A stretch of DNA of 64,000 nucleotides, taken from the NCBI GenBank assembly GCA_023159155.1, contig JAJNNX010000015.1, positions 248,001-312,000 on the forward strand, in the 5' to 3' direction. Position numbers and translations under genes: made by a program. Position 1 is the first letter of the stretch; each line of letters begins with the position of its first letter. The notes beneath the pieces are model-generated. The model was not told the DNA's origin and did no database searches. It saw only the letters and a program-made list of their open reading frames with translations. Of this stretch, positions 1-11,742 are shown piece by piece. The DNA comes from Ustulina deusta (lineage: Eukaryota > Ascomycota > Sordariomycetes > Xylariales > Xylariaceae).

Positions 1-1
1 A

Positions 2-544
2 GATCATATCCCAGGTAGCAGCCGGATCTTTCTCTTCGACCACACCATCCGGCGCGCAGATCCCAACGCCAGCCGCAAGGCCGTGCAGAGCGTGCACATC
101 GACCAGACGGCGTCCTCGGCCGAGAAGCGCGTGCGCAGCCACATGGGCGACGACGCCGAGAAGCTGCTCCAGGGTCGCTACCGCATCGTCAATGTCTGGC
201 GGCCGCTGAACAAGAACCCCGTCGAGTCGATGCCGCTAGGTTTCGCGTCCAGTTCGACGTTGGACCAGAACGATGTCATTCCGGTCGACCATCGCTATCC
301 GAACGGATATATCGGACAGACTGCTGCCATCGCCTATAATCCCGGCCAGAAGTGGTATTATCTGAGTGGGATGGTCGGTACTGAGCGTCTGCTGCTGGAG
401 TGCTTCGATAGCGATAGCTTGAAGGAGGAATCAACCGTCGATGGCGGCCGCGTGGCGCACACTGCCTTCGAGCACCCTTTGTTGCGGCCAGATGCCGAAG
501 GCAGAGAGAGCATCGAGGTCCGCGCTATTGTCTTCGGACCGTGA
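2..544 (+). CDS. CmcJ/NvfI-family oxidoreductase, C-terminal part (5' truncated by window edge)
   Basis: The frame is open from the window edge to the TGA at 542-544 and gives about 180 C-terminal residues. Family signatures in order are an RIFLFDHTIRR segment, a VHIDQT motif (His and Asp expected to bind iron), NVWRPL followed by a VESMPLGF segment, a KWYYLSGM segment, a CFDSD segment, and RESIEVRAIVF near the end. This pattern is typical of the fungal CmcJ/NvfI/AsaB group, non-haem Fe(II)/2-oxoglutarate-like enzymes often found in secondary-metabolite clusters. The substrate cannot be inferred. No other biosynthetic gene follows on the right, so any cluster would lie to the left of the window. 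The start and any upstream introns are outside. Confidence 0.85.
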   Translation, partial: DHIPGSSRIFLFDHTIRRADPNASRKAVQSVHIDQTASSAEKRVRSHMGDDAEKLLQGRYRIVNVWRPLNKNPVESMPLGFASSSTLDQNDVIPVDHRYPNGYIGQTAAIAYNPGQKWYYLSGMVGTERLLLECFDSDSLKEESTVDGGRVAHTAFEHPLLRPDAEGRESIEVRAIVFGP

Positions 545-948
545 ATGTCGGACGTTTGAGAATTGAGAAAGCTGCGAGTGGGTTGGAATTACATCATAGC
601 CTTAGCATTAGGAAGGAGTTTTAATTTAGACGTAATATTGGATATCATTGTCAACTCATTCTTGTGTCTGCCTTGTGTGCACAGATTTTGTCTTAGATAA
701 CACCATGGTTCTTGGTGTCAGCGTGAAACCGTGCTTCAAAGCACCGGCCGTCGGAATTCCGCCCAACCCGTCGCCTCCTCGCATCGACGCCGGCAGCTTA
801 GCTCCAAGTTGTGTAACAGACAAAGCTGCTTAGAAACAAATAAATAATTCGAGCGATCTGTTTCCTGATGACCATTTTGTGAAAATTCGAAAGAAAAAAA
901 AAAGGAAAACACGAAAAAGATTCGTTTCATCCCATCGGCACTCTCAAA
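545..948. other. Intergenic region
   Basis: This stretch separates the CmcJ-like gene from the DsbA-like gene. It holds the 3' flank of the former and the A-rich leader of the latter (an A-run near 894-904 just before the ATG at 949). No further gene or RNA is visible. Confidence 0.6.
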
Positions 949-1891
949 ATGACCAATTTCTCCATCAACATCATCTCCGACCCCGTCTGCCCATGGGTAA
1001 GTGAAGCCCCTTTCCACACACACACAAACACACACACACAAACACACACACACAAACACACACACACACACACACACTCTCTCTAGAATCCCAGAATCCC
1101 AGAATCCCAGATTCCCAGATTCCCCATTCGCCTCGCACCCAGCAAGCAGAAACTAACAAATACCAAAGTGCTACATCGGCCGGAAGCGCCTCGACAAAGC
1201 GATAGCCCTCTACAAAAAGGTCTACCCGGACGGGCGCCGCGACACCTTCGCCGTGACCTGGGCGGCGTACTACCTCGACCCGTCGGCGCCGGCGGCCGGG
1301 ATATCGTTTGACGAGCGGCATCTGCAGAAGCTGGCGGGGTCGCGTCCGGACGCGAGCGCGGCCGAGGTCGAGGAGCTGGCGCGGCGTCTCCGGGACCGCA
1401 TGGCGAGCATGGGGCGCGAGGAGGGCGTGGCCTTCAGTTTCCGCGGCAAGATCGGGAACACGCGGTCGGCGCACCGGGCGATCGCCTTCGGCGGCAAGAC
1501 GACGGGCCGCGACTCCTCCTCCTCCTCCTCCTCTTGGGACGCGCAGGACCGGTTCGTCATGGCCTTGTTCGCGGCGTACTTCGAGGGCGCCGCCGACATC
1601 ACGAGCCACGCGGACCTGGCCGACGTGGCGGCGAGCGTGGGGCTGGGCCGCGCCGAGATGCTGGCGTGGCTGGATGGCGGCGAGGGCGGGGAGGAGGTCG
1701 ATGCGCAGGACCGCGCCGCGAGAGACATGGGTCTCCGGGGCGTGCCCTACTTCACGGTGCAAGGCCGCGCGATGGATGGGGCGCGGGAGGTGCAGGATTT
1801 CCTGGAGCTATTTGTGAAGATCAAGGAAGAGGAAGCACAGGCGACGCAAACGAATATCGGAAGTGCGGTAGAGTCAGGTCTCGCTGCGTAA
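949..1891 (+). CDS. DsbA/FrnE-like thioredoxin-fold oxidoreductase
   Basis: Two exons, 949-996 and 1169-1891, encode about 256 residues. Residues 1-16 end in SDPVCPW and exon 2 opens with CYIGRKRLDKAI, so the redox motif CPWC is cut by the intron after the Trp codon. The ligation is in phase 0 with a GTAAGT donor. Downstream are the helical insert of the DsbA family and a GVPYF segment near residue 213, carrying the cis-Pro that faces the active site. The fold is shared by FrnE-type disulfide isomerases and 2-hydroxychromene-2-carboxylate isomerase-like proteins; the substrate is unknown. No signal peptide is seen, so it is probably cytosolic. A run of seven Ser codons (TCC)n lies at 1513-1533. 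Exon 2 is very GC-rich with G/C third positions, unlike the flanks. Confidence 0.88.
1015..1124. repeat. Intronic (CA)n microsatellite plus 8-nt tandem repeat
   Basis: Positions 1015-1077 are CA dinucleotides interrupted by CAAACA. After a short CT stretch, an 8-nt unit AGAATCCC/AGATTCCC is repeated five times at 1085-1124. Both lie inside the single intron (997-1168) of the DsbA-like gene and make up most of it. Confidence 0.9.
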
Positions 1892-2241
1892 ATGGGGAAG
1901 CTCCTTTGCAGAGCTCCCCAGCATAGCATTTGCAGCTTGGACGAGTGCCTACAGCGTTGATTTTGGCATGACACAGACATACAAGTGGCGTTAAACATTG
2001 CGTGTTAATTTAGTAATCAGTTTTATTGCTAAGATGATAAACGCTTCATTCCGTTTCGTATATTAGCCTTATGGTATTGTAATAAAGCGCTCGAAAATGC
2101 CCTCATAATGATTTAGGTAATATGAAACACGCAATCGGGGTATTCCACCTAAGGATCATAAATACCGCCAGCCCATAGGTACCATCTCAAGATTCCTAAT
2201 AGCATTTCGCGCGCTGTGTGAACATGCCAGATCCAAACTCA
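1892..2241. other. Convergent intergenic region
   Basis: AT-rich 3' flanks of two converging genes. AATAAA-like words occur near 2081-2090. No coding signal is seen. Confidence 0.6.
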
Positions 2242-3932
2242 TCACTTCCGTTTACCTCTTCCACTGCCAGTTCGGCTCATGGCAACACCACCCAAGCTAC
2301 TCTGTCGGCTCATCGGCACGCCAGCAGATGAATTTGCAGCCGCGTTCAGAGGCGCCTGGTTTGGGGCCGGTTCGTCTCGCATATTGGAAGACACACCTAG
2401 AGCCTCCGCGAGTGCGTCTGTAGAAGGCCGAGGTCGTTGCACGTAAGTGACATTTTTGCTCCTTCGCTGAGGAATTGACATAGTCTCCAATAAACGGCGG
2501 CCGCCATTATCAACCTCTATATTGGAACCTTTGCCATTCTTGGTCTGGAAATTCTTCCATATCGTCATCACCGTCAGGTCGTGCGCTGTATCTTCGGCCG
2601 ATAAACTTGCTGGGGTGTTAGACTCCGATTTGACGTAGGCTTTGACGTAATGCGATTGAATCAGTGGAGGCATCTTGGGTTCTTGGGCTGCCACCTTGTT
2701 GAGATTCCCGGGAAGCTCAAAGTTTGCCAACCCTTCTAAGCCGAGCATCTTGTCATCGTAGAAGTTCTGCTGGCCACCTCTCGTGCTACGCGTTGTATGC
2801 GAGGGTTGTCGTTCCATTGTTACCGCCGAAAGCTCCTCCTCGTCCTCGTTGGCATCTCCGTTACTGGTATCGCTCTCCTCCGGCGAAGGCAGTACATTCC
2901 CTCGTGCATCGCGGCGGGTCAGCAGGTGTTTATGTGCTGCCAGAGCCGCCGCGTTGTAGGTCATGGAGAGCTCCTTGTCGGTAAAAAGTTTGTCCATGCT
3001 ATACACAGGGCCCGTTCCCCGGCGCAGGCTCTTGAGCCTGTCGCTTTGCCAGAATGGTGTTGCATTGGATGTGTCGCCTCTGCGAGCAGGCGCCGGCGAT
3101 CCGTCGTCGTCGGCCGCGTGACGTTTTCTCTTCTTATTGTCGGAGAAGCCGGGTAACTCCTCCATCTCACGTCGCAGCCTGGTATTTCGCTTGCCATGTG
3201 GTCCACCAGGGCTGGCGGGGTTCGTCAGGCTGTATTGGTTTGGGTGCAGGAGCAATGCCGAACTATCAGAAATATCGATCGCTTCCTTCTCCTTAGTGAG
3301 TCGATACTTCTTAGACATGATGTTATTAATCAGTCTATCCTTGAGAGTATCGGATAGCGCCTTGTGCTCTCTCTTGGCTACTTCGATCCGGTAGGCATGG
3401 GTATTGTGGTAGTCTTGCATCTTTCGTTCGTAGTCATACTAGGCGGGCGTCAGCAGATTTCACGGAGAAAATGGGAGTTCGAGACTGTAATAGCGCTTAC
3501 CTTCTGGGCTGTCATGTCGTAATCGCGAGTTTCCAGGAGATCCTCTACTTCGTGAAGCCATTCCTGGAATGTAGGCCCGGCCATTTCTAGCAGGCTCCGG
3601 TGCGAGGTGCCGGAATTGTTGTTGTTGCTGGCACCATTTGTGGCTTGTGACAGCTCTCTATCCCTTCGTTCCCGATCAATCTGGTCAAGTGGGCGGTCGG
3701 CGTAAGCATCGACTCGGGAAACAAGGCTGACGTCGACTTGGATCTTCTGTAGCTCTTCTCGGTAATGTCTGTCCTTTTCCCGGTTGAACTGCTCGGAAAG
3801 GGCGCTCAGGCGATCGCTCAAGACCTGGCGTTTCTTGTCTCGCTTGGATGGTGCGGGTTGCGGCTGGGGAGACTGGCGAGCGGTTTTGCTCGTCCCCGCT
3901 GCTGGGTGGTGTGCAGCATCGAGGGCAGCCAT
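2242..3932 (-). CDS. SDS3: Sds3-like subunit of the Rpd3/Sin3 histone deacetylase complex
   Basis: Two exons on the minus strand, 3932-3501 and 3438-2242, join in phase 0 (GTAAGC donor, CTAG acceptor) to give 542 residues. A basic, Gln/Pro-rich N terminus leads into a long helical region starting at about residue 41 (RLSALSEQFNREKDRHYREE). The charged coiled coil crosses the intron as ETRDYDMTAQK then YDYERKMQDYH and continues to about residue 220. The KRNTRLRRE segment, a basic KKRKRH patch and a later MDKLFTDKELSMTYNAAALA segment match the arrangement of fungal Sds3 proteins. The C-terminal third is low-complexity. Sds3 holds the Sin3-Rpd3L corepressor together and supports deacetylase activity in the nucleus. 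Identification rests on segment similarity; another Sds3-superfamily member is possible. Confidence 0.82.
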
Positions 3933-5916
3933 GGGGGCCAGTGGCAGAAGGTGACTTTTGCGTGATAATCGCTATACACTAAAACAAACGAGATGGCGAA
4001 ATGCCGGTGTCGAGTGGAGGGAAGTCGGCAGAGGTTCAATGTTAGGTACTATCTAGTCGAGTTGGTTGCAAGAGAACGGGTTGCAAAGCTTCAAAGTTGT
4101 GTGGGCTTATAGGGCAGCCTTCTCGTGGGGTTAAATTATTATACAACTCGCACTTAATCAAGCTCCATGCGATGTGATATTGAATGGTGTTTATGAAGAG
4201 AAACCAAGTTCGGAGTGTGTTTACGGCAAATAGCAGGTTAGTAGGTACTTAGCTAGGGCTTCTAAGAAGGGAGACACACTCGGGTATCGATAGGAGAGGT
4301 AAGTTGGCGCGGACCAGAGGACCAGGGCACACTCTAAAAAGAGGACTGCTCCACTTGCCTATTTTGGTTATAATGGTGTCCAGGTCATGCCCATTGCAGC
4401 GGAAACTCGAATAGGTAAGTACTTAGATCTATCCCCATTCCCCAACATGAATTATTTATGTCGTATAACTACGTCGTATAACTACGTTTCACTACCCCAA
4501 TCCATCGGATTAAGGCTTCTCTGCGCACTTTTACAGGCTTTGAATGATATTCATAGTTAAGCAATTAACTTGACAAGTAGTGGCTTGATATTCATTCCTA
4601 CTACCTACCTCTGTTTACAGAGCAAGTATGCTATAGATGAGAGCTTCTCCAGGAAGCCAGTTAGGTAACATCTAGATAAGCTCGGTCCGACAGAAAAGTC
4701 GGTTTCAATCTGCTGTCTAGACTAGATAAGCTGAAGCTCGGGTGGTACAGAATAAGGTGAAAATTACTCTCATGATAGTAGCAAAAAAGTCCCATTCGAG
4801 TAAAATAAAAGTGTCCGTCATGTCCAAACACACACGCATTCTCATGCAGCCGAAATCTATTTTCCGTCAATAGACTATCCCCCGCAGTTACTTTCTCAGT
4901 ATCCGCCTCAATCTCTTGGGGGAGGGGAGGGGGGGGGGGGCGATGATACAACCTCTTCGTTTGTTGAATCCTTACTCACACATCACTATTTCAACAAGTT
5001 TCCGGATCAAATGTTTGAAACCTTTGACAGAAAGCTAATCACACGTCAAATTTATGGCCAAAAGCCTACTCAAAGTGGACGACAGGAGTTTAACCGTACT
5101 AACAGGAATATTCTTGCCACGAAGATACGGACGCTGATGTTAACATCCGGCCGGATTGCCGAGTGCTCATGCAGTATTCGTGATTCTCGACATAGATGAC
5201 ATTGCAAGTCTCGATATCCCTCCAGGAGTGGTCTACGCGGAATGATTATTGGTTGTGTCCTACCGGCTCGAACCGTCCCTGACTAGACGTGACGAATTGG
5301 ATTGGCTTCGACTATGTCCTCTTCTTTGCCGGTCCTTCGCTAGATGTTCGCCGATCAATCGTTCGATTGGCTTTTTCTCCCTTCGTATTTGTGTGATAGC
5401 AGGTTGTCCAGTTGGACATATATGGATGGATGGTCATCGGTCGGAGTGGATCATTGCGGATGAGGCGTTCATATGTAGTAACCTCTTTAATTTGAAATTG
5501 CAAGTGTTACTTCCTTGAGAATGTATATCGTTTACAAATTAAAATAACTCAGCTGAAGGTTGATAAGGCCCCTGGCATCAGGAACTACTCGAAATATTGT
5601 AAAGTGTCGCTCCCTTGTTTCGAAGTCCGATCCATCGGACGCAGCGACGATGCAAATTCGCCCGACTCAACACGTCTTCAATACCGACTTATTCTAGAAG
5701 CCACAAATGAGAAAGTTGCAAGAGGTCCTTCACCCCGTCAGAACCACTGCATTCCTGCGTGCCCACGAGGAAAACAACCGCCAGCACTTATTCCTATTAT
5801 CACTCTGCTACCTAAGCAAGCCCACGGGACCTGGACACGCTCGCATTTATCCGCATATGACTTCCTATCGCCCCTTATAGTAACACCCCTCGATCATCCC
5901 TAACCTCCCTATAACG
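3933..5916. other. Intergenic region, about 2 kb
   Basis: Promoter side of the Sds3-like gene and of the membrane-protein gene that starts at 5917 (divergent). Apart from the G-tract listed separately and several TAGGTA-type words (for example near 4235-4250 and 4600), only short random ORFs are present. Confidence 0.6.
4918..4940 (+). repeat. G-tract (possible G-quadruplex)
   Basis: Twenty-one of 23 positions are G, in runs of five, four and twelve separated by single A residues. It lies alone in the divergent intergenic region and meets the composition expected for a G-quadruplex on the plus strand. Confidence 0.7.
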
Positions 5917-7093
5917 ATGGCGTCTGGAAATAACGACAGTCCCTTTGTTGTACAGCCAAAACCCGAGGAGCAGTCAGCTAAGAATGATACAGATAATGGC
6001 ATGAACAGGAAGGAGGATAGCCCAATCTCTGTTGACGATCCGCAATGCATCCGGCACCAGGAGCAAGAACAGAAATCCCAAAAGAATTCCTGGAAAACCT
6101 GGTTCCTCTCCCACTGTTGGCGTCCGTTCAAAGAACGTCCACGCTGGGTGTGGTGGGCAGTCATAATCACGTTTTCTGTCGTTGTTATTGGTGTGCTTGT
6201 CGCTGGTATCATCTTTGCGATCTATTATGTGAGTTCCAAAAATTTCCATGCATTGTTACTATAGGGGAGAGGGCGGAATTTGCAACCTTTCGTTCTAACA
6301 GGTAACCCTGCGTAGGGTACTATATATTATCGTATAGCTGGATTCATTCTGAGAGAAGGTCTAGGAGACCACGATAAGGCGTCCCTCAGTCAAGGCACAC
6401 ATGTATCAGTATCGTCAGCAACTCAAAGCGTTGAGGGACAACAACCATATATAATCGAACGTGACGCGGACTGCGGGATTGCCCGCATCAGAGACATTGA
6501 GAAAACCAGCACTAGAAGCAGAAAGGCCAAAAAAAGAGTCGCACAACAGCAGATTTGGGGAAATCAAGAGGACAGCTGCCAAGCGTATGGAGAAGTTGTA
6601 TGTCACCTTTGGCCCACATCCTCTTGAAGGATGCATCCGAGCTGACTAGTGGTAACAGAATATTTATTGTCCCACCAGCATGACTTTCGAGTCGAGCGCC
6701 GATCCGCCCTCGGACATCTACTGCTGCAGAGATGCCCTAAACTACCCCGATACGAAGGATACTCTATCCCGGGATCCAGAGAACATATTTCAATATGATC
6801 GATTCTTGGGCGGTGGTTGGTGTCAGATTGGGTCGGCGTGTTCTCCTGATGGGTGCCTCATCACCGTATTCGCGTTGTCTAAGGACCACTACATACCCCC
6901 AAGCGCGTACACTGTTACTGCAACTTCGAGTACGAAAGCTTTCGAAGCCACGAAAATAGGTGAGACTGCCCGGTCGGATGGGCCCATGGGAATCCGGCCT
7001 GGTTTCGGGTTCTCGAGCATCCCGATTCTTGAAGAGATTACGTTAGGTGCTGCCTTGGCGGCCGCTTGGATCGCCACCTGGAGATACCTCTGA
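5917..7093 (+). CDS. Unrecognised single-pass membrane protein (hypothetical)
   Basis: Three exons, 5917-6231, 6316-6597 and 6659-7093, are proposed from phase-0 junctions: GTGAGT donor with a TTCTAAC branch 14-20 nt before the acceptor at 6315, and GTATGT donor with a GCTGAC branch before the CAG at 6658. The product is 343 residues. Residues 1-75 are polar and Gln/Lys/Asp-rich without a signal peptide. About 76-104 is a strong membrane helix preceded by basic residues (RPFKERPRW), predicting a type II protein with a 240-residue outside domain. Exon 3 holds several Cys and a GGGWCQIGSACSPDGC segment that looks disulfide-rich, and ends in a hydrophobic tail. I recognise no family. Exon 1 is the most secure part; exon 2 or 3 could be mis-joined, or the gene could be decaying. 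Confidence 0.5.
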
Positions 7094-7625
7094 TTAATGC
7101 TGATATTGGGCTCAAGAACCAAAGATCATGGCACACAGTATGGCGCGTTGAACACCAAATCTTGTCGTGATGGAAACGGAGGATCCCTTATTAAGTATGA
7201 TTAGCACCGCATAGAATCCTAGATTAGTCAACCACCTACTTATCCTTGATCGCTCAGGGATCAACTTGGTTAGCCTTGATCGCCCTGTAGACTCCTGAAC
7301 GTCGAAAATAAATTTAACCCCCTTTTGCATTTTGATGTTGTACGTCCCGAAACATGGCCAATCGGCAGCTCTCCAGTCCGACCCCGGAGACCACATTCGG
7401 TATACTAGAATGAAAGGGGACTAGACTTCGCTCCAGCCAAGCCGGTATAATTAACCTCACGCTCTTGTCAACCCGAACACGTAACCTCGCATACGTTGAA
7501 CCCACCTCAAGATATCTCGCACCTCGAAACTGCGGTGCAGCAATGCTACGAAGATTGAGGTCTGATCTGGGCATTTTCCATCGCGGCTACGTGTGACCGT
7601 AGCTTTCAGACAGAGGCCGACGGAC
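7094..7625. other. Intergenic region
   Basis: Separates two plus-strand genes and contains the promoter and leader of the sugar-type MFS gene. Open frames here are short and lack coding character. Confidence 0.6.
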
Positions 7626-9359
7626 ATGACGAGCTACGCAGGGGCGCCGCTGCTTGCGCGGCATGACGAGCTCGACGACTTCGACGACGAAACCCCCCTC
7701 GACGACCACAATGCGCAGATATCAGACAGCGACGGGAAAAACGCCGGCCGGCTCGGGTATTTCGTCTGGCTGCTGACGTTGTCGGCGGGCATTAGCGGTC
7801 TTCTGTTTGGCTGTATGCCTTATCCCCCGTCCCCTCCCCCTTCTCCCCGTCGACGATAATGAAGCCGCTTGTTTACCTATGCCACATGTACTAGACGACA
7901 CGGGAGTCATATCCGCGACTCTCGTCTCGATCGGCACCTCGCTCTCGGGCCGCGAGCTGACCTCCCTCGACAAATCCATCATCACCTCGTCCACCTCGCT
8001 CTTCGCCCTCGCCGCATCCCCGGCATCCTCTGTCCTCGCCGATCGCGTCGGTCGCAAGCCCGTTATTTTGGTGGCGGACGTCCTCTTCATATCCGGCGCC
8101 CTGGTCCAGGCGCTCGCCAGCTCCGTGCCGTACATGGTCCTCGGGCGCTCGATCGTCGGCCTCGCCGTCGGCGCCGCCAGCTTCGTGACCCCGCTGTATC
8201 TGGCCGAGCTGGCCCCGGCCGCGCACCGCGGCACGGTCGTCACGATGAACGTCCTGTCTGTCACGCTCGGCCAGGTGGTTGCGTACATCATCGGCTGGAT
8301 ATTCGCCGAGCACGGTAATCCCGCGACGGGCTGGAGGCTCATGGTCGGTCTAGGCGCGGCCCCGGCGATCCTGCAGTGTCTTTTGCTATTCTTTATGCCT
8401 GAGACGCCGCGCTGGCTGGTGAAAGCCAAGAGGTCGGACGAAGCGCGTGCTATCATTCGGAAGACCTGTGGTTCTGACCCTACCGCCATGCCAATGGTCG
8501 ACAGCATATTAAAAGATATTGAAATCGAAGTTCGGGAAGAAGAGGACAGTGCAGGCCTGAGTCATGGCGATGGGAAAGCCAGCGGTAGCTGGCGTGTGGG
8601 CTGGCATGAGTTGCTGTTCGTGCCTAAGAATCGGAGGGCACTGACTATAGCCTGTCTACTTCAGGGATTGCAACAATTATGTGGCTTTGTAGGTATTCTC
8701 TGTGTCACGGAATACGTCAGGGTGTTCAATAAGAATGCAAATCTATCGCTAATGACCCCTTCTAGAACTCCCTTATGTACTTCTCGGCGACGATATTCCT
8801 CATGCTCGGCTTCACTGTGCCCACTCTGACCTCGCTTACCGTGGCTTCTACGAATTTCATCTTTACCATCGCAGCACTGCTGCTCATCGATAGGATAGGG
8901 CGGCGGCGAATCCTGCTATATTCGATTCCGTTCATGGCTCTCGGTCTACTTGCAACGGCCTTTGGCTTCAGCATCTCGGGGGTGTCGTCCGTCGATGCAC
9001 ACGGGCCGGGGTTGACACAGAATGCCGCCGTATTCATTTTGGTGAACATTATGCTCTACGTAGCCGCATATGCACTTGGGCTTGGGAACGTCCCGTGGAT
9101 GCAGAGCGAACTCTTCCCACTCAATGTCCGGTCTCTGGGTAGTGGATTAGCTACGGCGACGAACTGGCTAGCTAACTTCATTGTTGGTCTGACTTTCTTG
9201 CCTCTGATGGACGTGCTTGGCGCGTCTTGGACCTTTATACTCTATAGTGTCGTGTGCGTTGTCGGCTGGATTGCTATCTGGTGGATCTACCCAGAAACCG
9301 TGGGTGTAAGCCTAGAAGAAGTTTCTGGCTTACTCGAACATGGCTGGGGAGTGAGATGA
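7626..9359 (+). CDS. MFS sugar/inositol-type transporter
   Basis: Exons 7626-7812, 7895-8688 and 8766-9359 join in frame (LLFGC|YDTGVIS and QQLCGF|NSLMYF) to give 524 residues. The first in-frame ATG is 7626. Sugar-porter hallmarks are present: LFGYDTGVIS in helix 1, the D-R-GRK loop motif (ADRVGRK) between helices 2 and 3, the PETPRWL segment after helix 6, QQLCGFNSLMYFSA in helix 7, the second DRIGRR loop, and a PETVGVSLEE end. The SLDKSIITSSTSLFALAASP stretch and Asp-rich N tail resemble fungal myo-inositol transporters (Itr1/Itr2 group), so proton-coupled inositol or hexose uptake at the plasma membrane is likely. Exon 2 is much GC-richer than exon 3. No linked sugar-catabolic gene is present. 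Confidence 0.9.
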
Positions 9360-11742
9360 AGCAGAGTTGGCTTGAAAGTAGCAAATATATCCCCTTTCCT
9401 GGGAGGCTAGGCCATAAAAGCCCAAACAAGTCGTGCATGACACCAAATGAGATATCTATATTCCATGATGGATATGAACTCCTAACTTACTAGGGTGACC
9501 CCTTTCTAAGATACGCTGGAACTGAAGTCTCTTCTAGGACACCCTGTCGAACATTTCGGGACTTTGTCCCATGTAGTACAAATAGAATGGTCTTTCTTCT
9601 TTATTCTAGCATTGTGTAGCCTTTTTTCTTCTTCACAATAACGTTATGAAATAAAGGCATATTCTTCAAGGGAAATCTTTACAATTAATGTTGTTTTTGA
9701 CAAGACACTTCAAGTTAGATACCGCTCACCTACCACTAGACTAGCTGGCGCTGAGGTGCGGAGAGCTTCCTAGAGCCGCTTGACCTAAATAAGGTAGGGT
9801 AGACCTAAAAGAATTATAGCACTACGTTACATGGTTTCGTTTCTATGGTTTTTTATGGTAGATTGTTGTTCAGGATAGAAAATATTTTCATTAGTTGCCC
9901 CTAACTGTATTTATCAACCCCTCACCAAGTGTCTCTGCATAGTGTAGATAGGTTGCTCTCGCCGGGGATTATTTAGTCTAAGCCATGGTGTGAGAACGTG
10001 GCTGTGGGTCTCACGGGAGGGAGGAGGGCACCGCGGGTTTTACTTCTACTTCTAGAACCCGCTGGCGGCGTTAGGAATTTCGCATAAGGAGCGCCACCCA
10101 CCCGTACCCCTACTAACACCGTGCTCTGCTTATTTCGCAAGGACGGATTGCGTCAGGAGGAGATCGTGTTAGATGATGATGACGATGGATGGTCGGATGG
10201 TCATCCTCCGATATAGTACTGTATATTACTAATATCTGCATGTAGTGTAGTCTGTGCCTATTATAGACCTAACATTAAGATGATGTGCCTCGCTCATGCA
10301 GCCTGCTCTGACGTCGACACTTATACAAGTTTGCCTCTTGACATCTCCAAGGTAACTCCGTTCACATAACGAGGATGAAAAATGAATTGCAAAAATTGTG
10401 AAGAGTCTATTCAATTAGAATATCCCCTTGGTGTAACAATGTCATCGCTAAATAGTGTAGGATGGGGATGGTCAACAAGCAGACAGGACCGGGCGCATTC
10501 GAGCTCTGTCTCGTGGTATTACCTATTGCTTCTTCTTTGCGCCGCTTACAAACGGTATACTAAGGTAGGTAATTATTAAGGAGACGATTTATCGGGTCTG
10601 GTGGGGTGGCTTGGCGGGACCGGACCCGCCTTTGCAATCTTTCACGGAGGTACCGATACTTCACGGCATCGTTGTCATTTTAAACTCCGTTGTGTCTGTA
10701 CGAATCTGATGTTCAAGCCGACACTAAGAACAATTTTACCCAACTACCTAACCCACCCGACTGGCACAGACGTCCAACCCCATGTGCAGCCTTTTTCATG
10801 GGTTCAAAGAGTTGTCAATAATAGGGGGGGTATTGTCAGGAGCTTGAGCATCACGGCGTCTTGATGCATGGTTTGTATCCTCTCTGCTAAAATGATACCT
10901 TCGCCAAAGCCGAATGATCTGCCAAAAGGTGACAAAGCTCCCAGGTCTACCTATTGTAGACATGTACGTAAATAGAAATTGATGGGGGGTAAAGATTTCA
11001 GCATCGGAATTCACTGTCGGAATTCAGTATCGGAATTGGCTCTAGGTCTGGCGGCGCCATGTTATCGGCATGTAGGCACCAACAAGGCCAAAGTCTACTA
11101 CCTAAAACAAGACAAGCTGTGAGGACTCGGGAGGAATCTCCCCCACTTGCCTCGGCATGGAAGATCGGTCGCAGCTAAATCGCCGCCTTTGTCTCCACCG
11201 GACCCAAGTAGAGCTACATGGACGTTCGTTTTCAGCAATGCTTCGTCATGGAATTTGATTACAAGTGCAAATGTGACCCAGAAAAAAAAATGAAGAAGCG
11301 AAGGGCCGACTTGTTCGTGTCCGATCTGATTTTTCATAACATCCCATTTGCCGAGGCCGTTGACAATGTTAGAAAGCTAGTACCTTAAGTAGTTGTTTCC
11401 CGTCTTCGGGAATGGTTTCCTTATGAACCCATCATCCCCCCTCGACAACTAATAAATCATACTTCCTCAACTTATCCCGTTTCCGGATATCTCCTCCCGA
11501 GATCTATTTCATACTAATATACACCCAAGTCACGTCTTAAACTCTGACTACTTAATTATATCTGTTACATCTACCGTGTTATCCTTGCCTTTCTCACATT
11601 GGTCCACAAGCATCTTATAGACGGAAACCCTTCCCTGCCTCGAAAAACTTAGTCGGATGCTAAATAGTTGATTCACATCCAACACATTAAAGTCAGAGAA
11701 TTCACTCTCGAGACCTGCATTGTCGAGCGAGGTTCCGATCGC
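9360..11742. other. Intergenic region, about 2.4 kb
   Basis: Lies between two transporter genes on the same strand. It contains scattered TAGGTA/TACCTA words (for example 9735-9805 and 10563-10575) and AT-rich stretches, and includes the promoter of the MFS gene at 11743. No gene, RNA or transposon is visible. Confidence 0.6.

Noticed and set aside
971..1762. 263-codon minus-strand open frame across the DsbA-like gene
   Set aside because: Antisense shadow of GC-rich coding DNA and CA repeats (it reads as CVCVCV); the plus strand has a clear conserved protein.
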